DNA of 64,000 nt. Source: Dama dama (taxonomy: Eukaryota > Chordata > Mammalia > Artiodactyla > Cervidae). The notes beneath the pieces are model-generated. The model saw nothing but the letters and a program-made list of their open reading frames with translations. It did no database searches and was not told the DNA's origin. This document shows, one piece after another, positions 1 to 12,237 of this stretch. A program made the translations under genes and the position numbers. Positions within the stretch are counted from its first letter, which is position 1. Every line of letters starts with the position of its first letter. The stretch spans positions 9,052,001 to 9,116,000 of the forward strand of contig NC_083714.1 of NCBI RefSeq assembly GCF_033118175.1. Direction: 5' to 3'.

Positions 1-399
1 GAGCAACTCCCTTCCCCAGGGTCCGTGTTTGTATCTCATGGGGAGGCTGCAGTTGATCACAGCGTCCTAATGTTTGTGCAGACAGGCTTCCTCGGACTCC
101 CGGAGCCAGTGAGGTGAGGCAGCATCTATGCAGCACCCAGCCCTGCACCTGACAGGCGCCCAGAGTGGTGGTGTCATCAGTTTTGCCGTTCCTCTTATTA
201 AGAATAGACCTTAGCCACCCTGTATTCCACAGTTGGTACCCAGGTGAGAAACACCCCTTGGCTGGAACCATAAGTAGCTGGTGGCCGAGCTGACCCCGAC
301 AGGACTGGGGACCACATCCTGACTCCTGGGTCTGTGTGCAGACCTCAGAATGGTTCACCTTCTTCCAGGGACTGTTTCTGTGCCTAGCCACCTTCCTCC

Positions 400-535
400 A
401 CTAGCCTCTGAGCTCCCTGGTGGCAAATACTTCTGTCTTCTTCTGACCATACCCCCAGAACCTGGCCCTGCTCCCTGAACATGGTAGAGTCTCAATATAT
501 GTTTGTCAGGTTGAATTACATGCAAAGTAAGAAGA
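400..535 (+). repeat. Possible MIR/L2-like ancient repeat tail
   Basis: The text around 480-520 (a run like 'gtctcaatatatgtttg') resembles the 3' tail shared by old mammalian L2/MIR elements, which typically reads as a 'cacttaataaatgtttgttgaa' type ending. The match is by eye and degraded. I see no gene in the rest of 1-1325. Confidence 0.3.
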
Positions 536-1325
536 AACTAAAAATAGGAGCTCTTGGAAGGATAGCAGTTAAACAGAGTGCTGTCAGTTTCTGAACATCT
601 AGAGAGATTTGGGCCACAGTAGACTGTGCAGAGACAGGCGGAAGGGAGGGATTGCAGCCAGCAGTGACGAACATAAGAAAGCTTCCTACTGTTCAAAACA
701 ATGCATTTAATTAGGTAGCTCTTGGCTGGATGCGAGTGAGATCATTTGGAAGAAGAGGAAGAAAAGTAAGGAAAACGAACTGAAAGTTTCAGTGGTGAAG
801 CCCCTTTGAAGGCTCTTTAGTAAAAGTGTCCTTAATTGTTTAAAATGAGTTTAGCGGGCTCCACTTTAAGTGTTGCAAGCTCCCTGAAGTCATGTGTGTG
901 GGCCTCCTGGGTTTAGGGTGTTTCTTTTCTTCTTACAGAACTCCTTGGCAACACTAACCCAGGTCTGGTCAAAGGATCACAAAGCCCAAATATCTTACAC
1001 CGAATTGGGAATCTCCTGCTTTTTCTCCATTTCCTGTGAGTTTCTCTTGATTTAGGTGTTTTTCTAAATTATCTGCCAATTTTCAGGAGAAAGTTTAGAG
1101 ATTTGAAATCTCTAAACAATGGGTGATCTTAAAATTCACACAGAGCAGTGGGTTGAAGCCACCTGGGCCACAGGAGGGTGCATGATGGCATGAGAACAGA
1201 AGAACCCAGCACTTTGACCACAATACCCATGGACCTGGGGGCCAGGGCTTCCCAGAGGAGGTCTGGGTGGTTGGATAGGATTAGGCTATAATCAATCCAT
1301 TAAAATTATACATACAGGCTTCTTT

Positions 1326-1619
1326 TTAACTTTGGTGTCCACCCACAATGCAGAAGACCCAGGTTTGATTCTTGGGTTAGGAAGATCTGCTGGAGAAGGG
1401 ATAGGCTACCCGCTCAAATACTCTTGGGCTTCCCCTGTGGCTCAGTTGGTAAAGAACCCACCTGCAATGCTGGAGACCTGGTTTCAATCCCTGGTTTGGA
1501 AAGACCCCCTGGAGAAAGGAAAGCTACCCACTCCAGTGTTCTGGCCTGGAGAATTCCACGGACTCTGTAGTTCCAAGGGGTCTCAAAGAGTTGGACACAA
1601 CTGAGTGACTTTCACTTTA
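1326..1619 (+). mobile_element. Bov-tA SINE, dimeric form
   Basis: Two tRNA-like heads lie in tandem. The first ends near 1425. The second begins at 'gggcttcccctgtggctcag' (about 1427) and runs through the 'cactccagtgttctggcctgg' block to 'gttggacacaactgagtgac' near 1605. This is the standard Bov-tA body, and the doubled head is the dimeric variant known in bovids. Short reading frames here are SINE shadows. Confidence 0.85.
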
Positions 1620-1683
1620 GATGTAGTTTTTATTTGTATTGTTTCTGTTTGGCTATTGTAAAGAATGTGACCTGACATGTACT

Positions 1684-1881
1684 TGGTCATATCCAACACT
1701 TTGTGACACCATGGACTGTAGCAAGTTCCCCTGTCCATGGGATTCTCCAGGCAAGAATACTGGAGTGGGTTGCCATTTCCTCCTCTAGGGGATCTTCCAA
1801 TCCAGGGGTTAAACCCAGGTCTCTTGCATCTCCTGCATTGGCAGGCAGATTCTTTATGACTGTGCTACCTGGGAAGTCCAT
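1684..1881 (-). mobile_element. Bov-tA SINE, reverse orientation
   Basis: Read on the minus strand it starts with the 'ggacttcccaggtagca' head (1881 downwards) and ends with the 'gtccatggtgtcacaaag' tail. The 'ggcaagaatactggagtggg' core at about 1751-1770 is diagnostic of Bov-tA. It sits about 65 bp from the plus-strand SINE, so the two form an inverted pair. Confidence 0.88.
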
Positions 1882-2258
1882 TCTAAAAGAATTCTATATT
1901 AAAATGACAGGAAAGATGATATGGTTATGTTGTGGCTCTCAGAAAAAAGAGAATACAATTCAGATCCTGTAAGTAAAGATAGCTACCCTCAGTGCTTAGA
2001 GAAAAGGGTTGGGGGCAGAGGGGTTGCTGAGTATCAGGAAAGAAACCATGACCTGAATAAAACACAGGACCCAGAGGGTGGTCTTAGGGGATCCTTCTTT
2101 AGCTGAGCTTAAATTTGCTGCCTTGATACACGATGGCCAAGTATATGCTTAGGAAAACGTCCTCCACGAGCTGCTAATCCACTCAGCAAATGTTTTGTTC
2201 ATGACATTGTCTCCCAGATTCAGAACAGGCTCCGGGATGACTCAGATCCCCGGCCCGA

Positions 2259-2261
2259 AGA

Positions 2262-2301
<40 letters not shown>

Positions 2302-2322
2302 TGTGTCTGTGTCTGTGTGTGT
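2259..2322. repeat. (TG)n microsatellite
   Basis: A run of about 20 GT units from 2265 is followed by interrupted 'ctgtgt' units. It is a simple repeat with no coding content. Confidence 0.97.
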
Positions 2323-2562
2323 GTCTGGGGAGTAGTGGAAACTTGGTAGGAGAAATTATGTTGTGTGTTTGTGTATGGTAGTGGAAACTTGATCGGAGCA
2401 GTTACGTTTCTTGAAAGTGGAATTCATCGTGACGGTTGCTGCTGTTGGTACTGAGGGCACCTTTTGAGGCACAAATCAGAAAGGACACAGGAGGAGAATC
2501 TGCAGCCACTCAGTGAAGAGCGAGCTCCTTTGTTTGCATCTGCGTGTCACTGCTCGGTAACG

Positions 2563-2642
2563 TCGTACCAGTTCATTCATCTGTTGGTAGATGTCTGTGT
2601 TGTTTATAGTGTCTGTCTGTAACAAATAAAGCTGCTGCGAAT
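2563..2642 (-). mobile_element. Old L1 3'UTR fragment
   Basis: The text 'gttcattcatctgttggtagatgtc' followed by 'acaaataaagctgctgcgaatattc' is the reverse complement of a common L1M-type 3' region. It is diverged. The neighbouring 2650-3600 interval holds nothing I can assign. Confidence 0.55.
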
Positions 2643-3627
2643 ATTCCTATAAAATAGAGCTAATTACTAAATAACGTGAACCCAAGCAACAATGTGATTG
2701 AAGTGGACCATACATGAGACAGGCAGTTTGCAGTCCACACACATGAATTGCACAGGCAGTTGCCTAGCATCAACCCACTCAAGATTTGAAGAAGGTAGAT
2801 CAAAGCAACACCAAGATAAATACGGGCCTGTAAGGATGGTAAAACCAAACAAACAAAAAAACCCACACATACCTTTTTAAAGTTATAGTATAGACCTCTG
2901 TCCGCCTTTAGTCCTAGGCTGACAAGACCATATGCACTGGCATCTGGACTGCACTCAGTGTGGTAATACCCTGGTCCCAGTGTCTGCCCTCCCTGGACCA
3001 CCCTCCCATCACATGTGATTCACAGCCCCTTCTCTGGAGAGGTTTTCCAGCTCCATCTTCAAGGGCACCAGAGTGCATGTGAACTATGGCTCTGGACCTT
3101 TTTCTGCAGTGCCCTACTGGTTTCTCATGGCCATGAGTGTGTACCTTCCAGATGAAGGCTGCCCTCTCAGCCTGGGTCCCAGAGGAGGACCAACATGGCT
3201 ACAGCTGACCAGTTCCCCAGGATGTAACAGCCACAAGGGATGAACTCCTGTTGTATTAAAGCACCAAGCTTTGGAGGTTTTGCGTTCAAACCCACGAGCT
3301 TATTTAGTGAAAAGCTGGCTATACAGCCTTTTTAACACAGCAATTGCAATGCCATTAACGAGCTTAACCAGCACAGCCTTACCTGTGTGTGAAGGTACAT
3401 GTTAGAGGATTTCTTGACAGTGTTTTTAGCAACAACAACAAAAACAGAAGGAAACAGTGCGAATATACATCAGTAGGGAGTGGACCAAAGGCATATGATG
3501 TGTCCACGTAACAGAATACTATACATCTGTTTAAAATGAAGGTTTACCACTTGGGGAAATTATTTCCATCATCGTGGTATTTCAGCATCTACCATTCTGC
3601 AGCTTGATGTTTTCATGTAACACGGTA

Positions 3628-4057
3628 CAGTAAGTCCCCTACATACGAACCTTCAAGTTGCAAACTTTCAAAGATGCACATGTGTGTTCCATCAGCATCA
3701 GGCGTGAGTGACTCTGCAGCTCATCCTCCATCTCCCATTGCTCACCATCCTTCAGATCCACTATCTCCTACTGCTCCCCTCTCTCCTCCAGTCAGTCATT
3801 CTTGCCTGTTCACGGATGCCAGCCCCTGTGTGCCAGCTGTTGTGCTGGACTACTGTACTCTTCATGGTACTGTCCTGTGAGAATAAAGGTATTTTCTTTA
3901 TTTTTTTATGTATTGTTTGTGTGAAAAGAATTATAAACCTATTACAGCACAGTATTATGTAGCCAACTGTGTTGGCTAACTTTGTTGGACTTATAAACAA
4001 ACTGGACTTATGGACATGCTCTCAGAGTGTAACTTTTTGTATGAAGGGGGCTTAAGG
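3628..4057 (+). mobile_element. Tigger-like (pogo/Tc1-mariner) nonautonomous DNA element
   Basis: The left end reads 'cagtaagtcccctacatacg' and the right end reads 'tttttgtatgaagggggcttaagg', close to the inverted complement of the left end. This gives imperfect terminal inverted repeats about 430 bp apart. 'TA' precedes the left end, as expected for this superfamily. The inside carries no intact transposase. Reading frames of 60-85 residues in it are not convincing. The family name is from memory of the terminal sequence. Confidence 0.6.
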
Positions 4058-4334
4058 CATTTTCCATACTTGCCTGTGTGCACAGATGTCCTCTACTCAT
4101 CTCATGCACTCCGTGGTCTTCCACTGAGTGGACAAATTGCATTCATGGTGTCCCTCCCCTGCCCACGGCTAGCCCAGCAGCTGTTGCTGAGATGAAGTGG
4201 TGGTAAAGAGCAGTCTCCATGCCTCCATGTGTTCATGCACAGGGCCCTCTCTGAGACAGGGCACAGTGGTGGGACCCTCTGGTCATGGGTCAGGCGTCAT
4301 CAGGTTTCACAACTGTGGCTGAGTTGACCTCCCA

Positions 4335-4745
4335 TGGTCCACAGCACGCCAGGCTTCCCTGTCCTTCACCAACTCCCGGAGTTTACTCAAACTCATATCC
4401 ATTGAGTTGGTGATGCCATCCAATCATCTCATCCTCTGTCATCCCCTTCTCCTCCTGCCTTCAATCTTTCCCAGCATCAGGGTATTTTCCAACGTGTCAG
4501 TTCTTCATATCAGGTGGCCAAAGTATTGGAATTTCAGCTTCAACATAAGTCCTTGCAATGAATATTTGGGACTGATTTCCTTTAGGATAGACTGGCTGGA
4601 TCTCCTTGCAGTCAAAGGGACTCTCAAGAGTCTTCTCCGACACCCAAGTTCAAAAGCATCAATTCTTTAGTGCTCAGCTTTCTTTATGGTCCAACTCTCA
4701 CATCCATACATGACTACTGGAAAACTTTGGACTACCATAACTTTG
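4335..4745 (-). mobile_element. BovB (RTE) 3' end fragment
   Basis: The reverse complement carries the BovB 3' region: 'tgaactcatatccattgag' type text, the 'ggaaagattgaaggcaggag' block and the 'gagagttggaccataaagaa' block. The element is truncated at its 5' side near 4745. Confidence 0.88.
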
Positions 4746-4919
4746 ATTAGATGGACTTGGTTATAATTTAATTATGTGTGAATTTGAGGTTTTGAAAACT
4801 TGGTTTAAGAGCACTCAATGACCATCTGGAGGAAGAAGAAACTCACAATAGCATCTGCCTTCCCAATCTCTTCCCCACTTGCTGGCTTAACTAGCATTGT
4901 CTCCTTTATCTCTTTTGTT

Positions 4920-7265
4920 AAAAGTCGTGAAACACACATACAGCGTCCCACATTAACCATTTTTAAGTGTGTGCTTAAATGGCATTAGGTCATTTCAGGT
5001 TGTTGTGTGGTCTTACCCACCACCCATCTCTAGGACTTTCCATTTTTCCAAACTCTGCCCCCATTAAACACTGGTTCCCTTTCGTCCTCCCCAACCCCTG
5101 GCCTCATCATACATTTTCTGCCTCTGTGGAACTGACCACTCCAGGCCTCTTACATTAGCAGAGTCTTACAGCATTTGCCCTTCTGTGACTGGTGTATTTC
5201 ACTTAGCCTTACATTCCGGAGGTTCACCCACAACATAGCAGGTGTCAGAATTTCCTTCCTTTTTAAGGCTGAATCATATTCTGGTTATGTATGGACCACT
5301 TTTGTTTGTCTATCAGTGGGTGTACACTTGCTTTGCTTCCAATTTTTATTTATTGTGAATAATGACTCTACAGACAGGGGTGCATACATGTCTCATGAAG
5401 ACCTTGCTTCCAGATCTTCGGGTTATATATGCAATAGAATTGCTGGATCACATGATAATTCTAGTTTAAAAATTTTTAGGAAGTGTTATAATGTTTTCTA
5501 CAGTGGTTGTACCATTTTTTCTTTTATTTTTTAAATTTTAGGATAATTACTTTGCAATATTGTGTTGGTTTCTGCCACACATCAACACGAATCAGCCATA
5601 AGTATACACATGTTCCCTCCCTCTTAAACCTCCCTTACATTTCCACTAACAGTGCACAAGTTTTAATGGGTCCCATTTGTTTATTTTTATTTTTATTTCT
5701 ACTGTCTTGGGAGACTGACCTGAAAACACCGGTATGATTGATGTCAGAGACTGTTTTGCCAGTGTTCTCCTCCAAGAGTTTCATGGTGTCACGTGTTAAG
5801 TCTTTAAGGCATTTTGAGACTGACTTTGTGTTCAGTGAGAGGGTTTGTTTTAATTTGATTGATTTATATGCAGCTGTCCAGATTTCCCAGAACCACTTGA
5901 TGAAGAAACTGATTTCTTCTCATTGTATTTTTTTTTTTTTTTGTAGATTGTAGGTGTGTGGGTTTACTTCTGGGCTCTTTGTTCTATTCCATTGATCTGT
6001 ATGTCTGTTTTTGTGCCAATACCAAGCTGTTTTGATTACTGTAGCTTTGTAGTATTATCTGAAGTCTGGGAGGGTTAAGTCTCCTGCTTTGTTCTTTTTC
6101 TTCAAGATTGTTTTGGCACTTCTGGGTTTTTATGTCTCTATGTAGATTTTAGGATTATTCTATCTGTGAAAAATGTCATGCATAATTTGCTATGGATTGC
6201 ATTAAATCTATCACTTGCTTTGAGTAGTATGGCCATTTTAACACTTGTTCTTTCAGTCCAAGAGCATGGGATATCTTTCCACTTTCTTTTAGCCATCTTC
6301 AGTTTCCTTTATTAACATTTTTTTAGTCCTTTTATTTTTGTAAATCTTTTATTTTGTATTGGGATATAGCCAATTAACAATGTTGGTGATAATTTGAACT
6401 GAACAACAAAGGGATCATTTATTAATATTTTATAGTTCTCAGTGTATAATTCTTTCACTTCCTTTATCAGCTTTATTCCTAAGTCTTTTATTTTGGGTGA
6501 GGGATGCAATTTTGAAAAAGGAGTTGTTTTTTCTTAAACATTCCCTTTTGCATATTTCATTTTTAGTGTAAGAAATGCAACCAATTTCTGTATGTTAACC
6601 TTGTATCCTGCTACCTTACTGAATTCATTTCTCCATTCTAGTAGTTTTTGTGGGGAGTCTTTAGGGTTTTCTATATATAGTATCATGTCATCTGCATATC
6701 ATGACAGTTTCACCACTTCCCTCCAATTTAGATACCCTTATTTCTTGCCTTATTACTGTGGCTAGGACTTGCAATACTATGTTGAATAGAAGTGGTGGGA
6801 GTTCTATTTCTGTTACAGATTTTAGGGGGAAGACTTTACGCTTTTCCCTGTTGAGTATTATACTAGTTGTGGATTTGACATAAAAAGTTTTTATTATGTT
6901 TAGATACAGCCCCTCTATACCCACATTTGTAAGTTTTTTATTTTTTAATCATGAATGGATGCTGAATTTTTGCAAAGGCATTTTTTGAAGCTACTGAGAG
7001 ATCATGTGATCTTGGTTTTTGTCTTTTCTTTTGTTGATGTGGTATATGACATTAATTTTGCATATGTTGAACCATCCTTGCAATCCTGGTATTTATCTAA
7101 ATTGGTCATTGTGTAGGATCCCTTTTATGTCTTGTTGGATTTGGTTTGCTAATTTGTTGAGAATTTTTGCATCTATTTTCGTCAAAGATGTATCAAACAA
7201 CAAGAACATATTCATCAAAGATATTGGCCTATAATTTTCTTTGTAGTGTCTTTGATTTTGGTATC
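4920..7265 (-). mobile_element. Older L1 LINE fragment (3'UTR plus ORF2 RT region)
   Basis: Text at 5170-5480 matches the L1 3'UTR/ORF2 end. On the minus strand 6688-6924 encodes an L1 reverse transcriptase segment with 'LLFNIVLQVLATVIRQ', and 7000-7260 continues upstream in ORF2. Stops and frameshifts are frequent, so no protein is made. It is interrupted by a later L1 tail at 5520-5635. Confidence 0.85.
5520..5635 (-). mobile_element. Short ruminant L1 3'-end insertion nested in the older L1
   Basis: A T-rich start (minus-strand poly-A) is followed by 'ggataattactttgcaatat' and 'aatcagccataagtatacac', the 3' end of ruminant L1. The host L1 text 'gtaccattt...acatttccactaac' is split around it. 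It is only about 115 bp, strongly 5' truncated. Confidence 0.7.
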
Positions 7266-7317
7266 AGGGTGATGGTGACTTCATAGTGTCTTTAGGAGTG
7301 TTCCCTCCACTTCAGTC

Positions 7318-7512
7318 TTGCCTGCGAATGCAAGGGAGACAAGAGACGTGGGTATCATCCCTGGTTCGGAAAGATGCCCTGGAGTAGGAAATGGCACCCC
7401 ACTCCAGTATTCTTGCCTGGGAAATCCCATGAACAGAGGAGCCTGGTGGGCTGCAGTCCATGGGGCCGCAGAGAGTTGGACAAGACTGAGCAACTGAGCA
7501 CACACACACAGT
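7318..7512 (+). mobile_element. Bov-tA SINE with (CA)n tail
   Basis: The SINE core 'aaatggcaccccactccagt' and 'agagttggacaagactgagc' is followed by a short CA run at 7500-7510. The tRNA head is truncated or diverged. It abuts the BovB that begins at about 7520. Confidence 0.85.
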
Positions 7513-7519
7513 TCACTTG

Positions 7520-10500
7520 TCAGATCAGTTCAGCTGCTCAGTCAAGTCTGACTCTTTGCAACTCTATGGACTGCAGCACATCAGGCTTCCCTGTTCATCA
7601 ACTACTCCCAGAGCTTGCTCAAACTCATGTCCATCAAGTTGGTGATGCCATCCAACCATTTCATTCTCTGTCATCCCCTTCTCCTCCTGCCTTTTATCTT
7701 TCCCAGCATCAGGGTCTTTTCCAATGAATTAGTTCTTAGCATCAGGTGGCCTAAGTATTAGAGCTTCAGCATCAACCCTTCCAATGAATGTTCAGGACTG
7801 ATTTCCTTTAGGATAGACTGGTTGGATCTCCTTGCTGTCCAAGCTACTCTTAAGAGTCTTCTCCAACACCCCAGATAAAAAGCATCAATGCTTTGGCGTT
7901 GATCTTTCTTTATGGTCCAACTCTCACATCCATACATGACTACTTGAAAAACCATAGCTTTCACTAAGATGGACCTTTGTGGCAAAGCAATGTCTGCTTT
8001 TTAATATGCTGTCTAGGTTGCTCATAGCTTTTCTTCCAAGGAGCAAGTGTCTTTTAATTTCATGGCTGCAGTCACCATCTGCAGTGATTTTGGAGCCTAA
8101 AAAATAAAGTCTCTCACTATTTCCATTGTTCCCCCATCTATTTGCCATGAAGTGATGGGACCAGATGCCATGATCTCAGTTTTTTAATGTTGAGTTTTAA
8201 GACAGCTTTTTCACTCTCCTCTTTCACTTTCATCAAGAGAGAAGTTCTTTAGTTTCTTTTCACTTTCTGCCATAAAGGTGGTGTCATCTGCATATCTGAA
8301 GTTATTGACATTTCTCCCAGCAATCTTGATTCTAGCTTGTGCTTTATCCAGCTCAGCATTTTGGATGATGTAATCTTATATTAAGTTAAATGAAGAGGCT
8401 GACGATATACAGCCTTGGTGTACTACTTTCCCAAATTGGAACATGTCAGTTGTTCCATGTTAGGTTCTAACTATTGCATCTTGACCTGCATAAAGACTTC
8501 TCAAGAAGCAGGTATTGTGGTCTGCTATTCCCATCACCTTAAGAATTTTCCACAGTTTGTTGTGACCCACAGAGTCAAAGGGTTTGGTGTAGTCAATAAA
8601 GCAGCAGCACATGTTTTTCTGGAACTCTCTTGCATTTTCTGTGATCCAGTGGATGTTGGCAATTTGATCTCTGGTTCCTCTGCCATTTCTAAATTCAGAC
8701 TGAACATCTGGAAGTTCGTGGTTCACATACTGTTGAAGCCTGGCTTGGAGAATTTTGAGCATTACTTTACTAGTGTGTGAGATGAGTGCAATTGTGCAAT
8801 ATTTTGAGCCTTTTTGTCATTGCCTTTATTTGGGGTTGGATTGAAAACTGACCTTTTCCAGTCCTGTGGCCACTGCTGAGTTTTCCAAATTTGTTGGCAT
8901 ATTGAGTGATGCACTTTCACAACATCATCTTCTAGGACTGGAAATAGCTCAGCTGGAATTCCATCACCTCTACTAGCTTTGTTCGTAGTGATGCTTCCTA
9001 AGGCCCACTTGATTTCCCATTCCAGGACATTTGTCTCTCAGTGAGTGATCACACCATCATGGTTATCTGGGTCATGAAGATCTTCTTTGTGTAGTTCTTC
9101 GGTGTATTCTTGCCACCTCTTCTTAATATCTTCTGCTTCTTTTAGGTCCATACAGTTTCTGTTTTTTACTATGCCATCTTTGCATGAAATGTTCCCTTGG
9201 TATATCTAATTTTCTTGAAGGGATCTCTAGCCTGTCCCATTCTACTGTTTTCCTCTATTTCTTAGCATTGATCACTGAGGAAGGCTTTCTTATCTCTCCT
9301 TGCTATTCTTTCGAACTCTGCATTCAGATGGGTATATCTTTCCTTTTCTCCTTTGCCTTTCATTTCTTTTTTCTCTGCTATTTATAAGGCCTCTTCAGAC
9401 AACCATTTTACCTTTTTATGTTCCTTTTCCTTGGGGATCACTTTGATAAACACCTCCTGTACAGTGTCATGAACCTCTGTCCATAGATCTTCAGGCACTC
9501 TGTCTATCAGATCTAATCCCTTGAATCTATTTGTCACTTCCACTGTATAATCGTAAGGGATTTGATTAAGGTCATACATGAATGGTCTAGTCGTTTTTCC
9601 CTACTATTTTCAACTGAAGTCTGAATTTGGCAATGAGGAGTTCAAGAAATGAGCCACCGTTGTTTTTGCTGACTGTATGGAGCTTGTCCATCTTTGGCTG
9701 CAAAGAATATAATCAATATGATTTTGATATTGGCCATCTGGTGATGTTCATGTAAACTGTCTCTTGTGTTGTTGAAAGAGCATGTTTGCTATGATAGGTG
9801 TGTTCTCTTGGCAACACTCTGCTAGCCTTTGCCCTACTTCATTCTGTACTCCAAGGCCAAACTTGCCTGTTACTCCAGGTATCTTTTGACTTCCTACTTT
9901 TGCATTCCAGTCCCCTAAGATGAAAATGACATCTCCTTTGGGTGTTAGTTCTAGAAGGTTTTGTAGGTCTTCATAGAACCATTCAGCTTCAGCTTCTTCA
10001 GGATTAGTGGTCAGGGCATAGGCTTGGATTACTGTGATACTGAATGGTTTGCCTTGGAATCAAACAGAGATCATTCTGTTGTTTTTGAGATTGCATCCAT
10101 GTACTGCATTTCAGATTCTTTTGTTGACTATGAGGGCTACTCCACTTTTTCTAAGGGATTCTTGCCCACAGTAGTAGATATAATGGTCATCTGAATTAAA
10201 CTTCACCCATTTCAGTCTATTTTAGTTCACTGATTCCCAAGATGTTAATGTTCAATGTTTCCATCTCCTGCTTGACCACTTCCAATTTTCCTTGATTCAT
10301 GGATCTAAAATCTAACATCTAAGAATCCTATGCAGTATTGTTCTCTACAGCATAAGACTTTACTTTCACCACCAGACACATCGTCAATGGAGTGTCATTT
10401 CTGCTTTGGCCCAGTCTTCATTTTTCTAGAGTTATTAGTAATTGCCCTCTATTCTTCCCCAGTGGCATATTGGACACCATTCCGACCTGGGGGCTCATCT

Positions 10501-10535
10501 TCTGGCATCATATCTGAGAAATTTCCTCTCTTTTT
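7520..10535 (-). pseudogene. BovB (RTE) LINE, nearly full length, inactive
   Basis: The 3' end lies at 7520 ('cagatcagttcagctgctca') and the 5' side near 10535, about 3.0 kb against the family's usual 3.2 kb or so. On the minus strand the endonuclease region (about 9880-10320) includes 'ILGDWNAKVGSQ'-like text. The reverse transcriptase (8460-8762) includes 'VNHELPDVQSEFRN' and 'CCCFIDYTKPFDSVGHNKLW'. The C-terminal part lies at 7758-8148, for example 'FQVVMYGCESWTIKK'. BovB encodes an endonuclease/reverse transcriptase that copies its RNA into nicked DNA. Stops and frameshifts break the frame into at least five pieces, so it cannot make the protein. Confidence 0.9.
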
Positions 10536-10539
10536 CTTC

Positions 10540-11730
10540 TAAATGATAGTCCTCCTTGGTAGAGTATCCTAGGCTGCAGGGTTTTCCCTTTCAGGACTTC
10601 AAATTTATCTTGCCACTCCCTTCTAACTTGCAATGATTTTGGAGAGGAATCTGCTGGCAGCCTTGTGGGGGTTCTCTTGTAATGAATCCTTTGTTTTCCT
10701 CTTGCTTCTTTTAGACATCTCTTTCACTTCTGACATTTTTATGACCCTCTGTCTTGGTGTAGGTCTGCTTGGGACCCCATCCTCTGTGGGGGTGCAGGCA
10801 GGCAGCCTTGGCAGCCGTCAGGTGCTGTGCTCACAAAGTCACCAGTGCAGATCTTCTGAAATCAGCAGTTGTGCACCCGGACCTGCCATGGAAGCGGGGA
10901 GCAGCTCAGGCCTGGCCCGGCCCCCGTGTACACCCACAAAGCCCACAGCTGCCCGGGCCCAACCTGTCCCAGCCAGGGAGCCCCCGCTGTCTGCTCATGT
11001 GTCCTGCAGGCACCAAGTGGACAGAGCTAGAGGCAGTGGTAGAGATCGGTTCATGGCACAGCGATGGGGAAGATGATTTCAGCTTTGCCTCAGTGGGTGA
11101 GGGCCCTGCTGGTGCCAGAGTGCTCCCAGTCTCATGGAGCTGGTGCTGTGCTGGGTGAATGAGGAAGAGGCTGATGGGGGTCCCGCCTTGCCCTTCACAC
11201 ACCCCTTAACATCGGTGCTTTGCTTCAACGATGGCCAAATCGTCTTCCATGCCACCCCAGTTGTGGCCATGCCCCACTCCAATGCAGCCAACTGCAGTCC
11301 TCTCCCCGGGGCCTGTCTTGCACGAACCAGCAGGCATGCATCTCAGGCTGGAGACCATGTACAAGTAGCACAGAGCCTCTCTCCTGGGCTCTCTGCTCTG
11401 CCTGCTACATGCTCCTCCGAGTCTCTGAAGACCCCCTCTCCATCCCGGCTGGTCTCCCCTTGGGAGAAGGCCTTTCCAGGGGGCTGGAACCTGTCCTCTA
11501 TCAGAGCTTCTTCACAGTGGCACCAAGCCCATCCTTCTCCCCCTTTTATCCCCCCTTTCATCCTACTGGGTTACGTGGAGATCTTTCCTGTGCTCCTTGG
11601 TGCCTGAGCTTTCCCACCAGGAAGTATTGTGAGAACTGTTCCATGTGTAGATATATTTGTGAGAGGAGGTGAGTTCCATGTCCTTCTGTTCTGCCATCTG
11701 GATTCAACGTCTCGTACTTTTCTACACAGA
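10540..11730. other. GC-richer unassigned stretch with LINE-like edges
   Basis: The 10560-10790 part resembles old LINE or LTR text ('ggaatctgctggcagccttg'). The end at 11660-11700 ('gaggtgagttccatgtcctt ctgttctgccatctgg', written with a break) looks like a LINE 5' leader read on the plus strand. Between them, reading frames of 100-157 residues overlap on both strands with no recognised family, which is typical of GC-rich noncoding DNA. I assign no gene. Confidence 0.4.
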
Positions 11731-12237
11731 GGTATGATATGATCCTGGGGTTGTTCGGATACCAAGTGTGCCATCTTCACTGACATCCCTGTTTCTCCCA
11801 CCTGTTTGCAAAGTGAGAGAGTGGAGACCAGCCACACCAGCTCACCATGCACTGGAAATATGCCTGGTGTGAAAGATGGGCTCAACTGTCAATCTTAGTT
11901 AACATTAACTTTAAAAAAATACCCTACATGTAAAATAACTTGGGTATGTAAACCTACGTTTTGAACTGTAAGTGGTGTGAAATCTAAAGTATTTTTAAAA
12001 ATTGTTTTTAAATATTACCTATAAATTAAATAACACTTCAGGTATATTAAACTGTAGAAACTAAAATCTAAGAGCATTTTTATTGTGGATACTAGAAACT
12101 TTAAAATTACATATGTGATCTACATTATACTTCTACTAATTCTTGAGTCAGAGCAAACAACAGGACTGAAAGACTTCCTTTCTTATTTTATAACCTAATC
12201 AACCTAACAAGTTGATTTACTTTATCATTTTTTTTTC

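Noticed and set aside
1427..1500. tRNA-like sequence at SINE heads (also 18905, 20193, 53161)
   Set aside because: These are tRNA-derived Bov-tA heads attached to SINE bodies, not functional tRNA genes.
10633..11672. Cluster of 100-157 residue frames suggesting a gene
   Set aside because: Frames overlap on both strands with no motif, splice structure or family resemblance. The edges look like LINE sequence.
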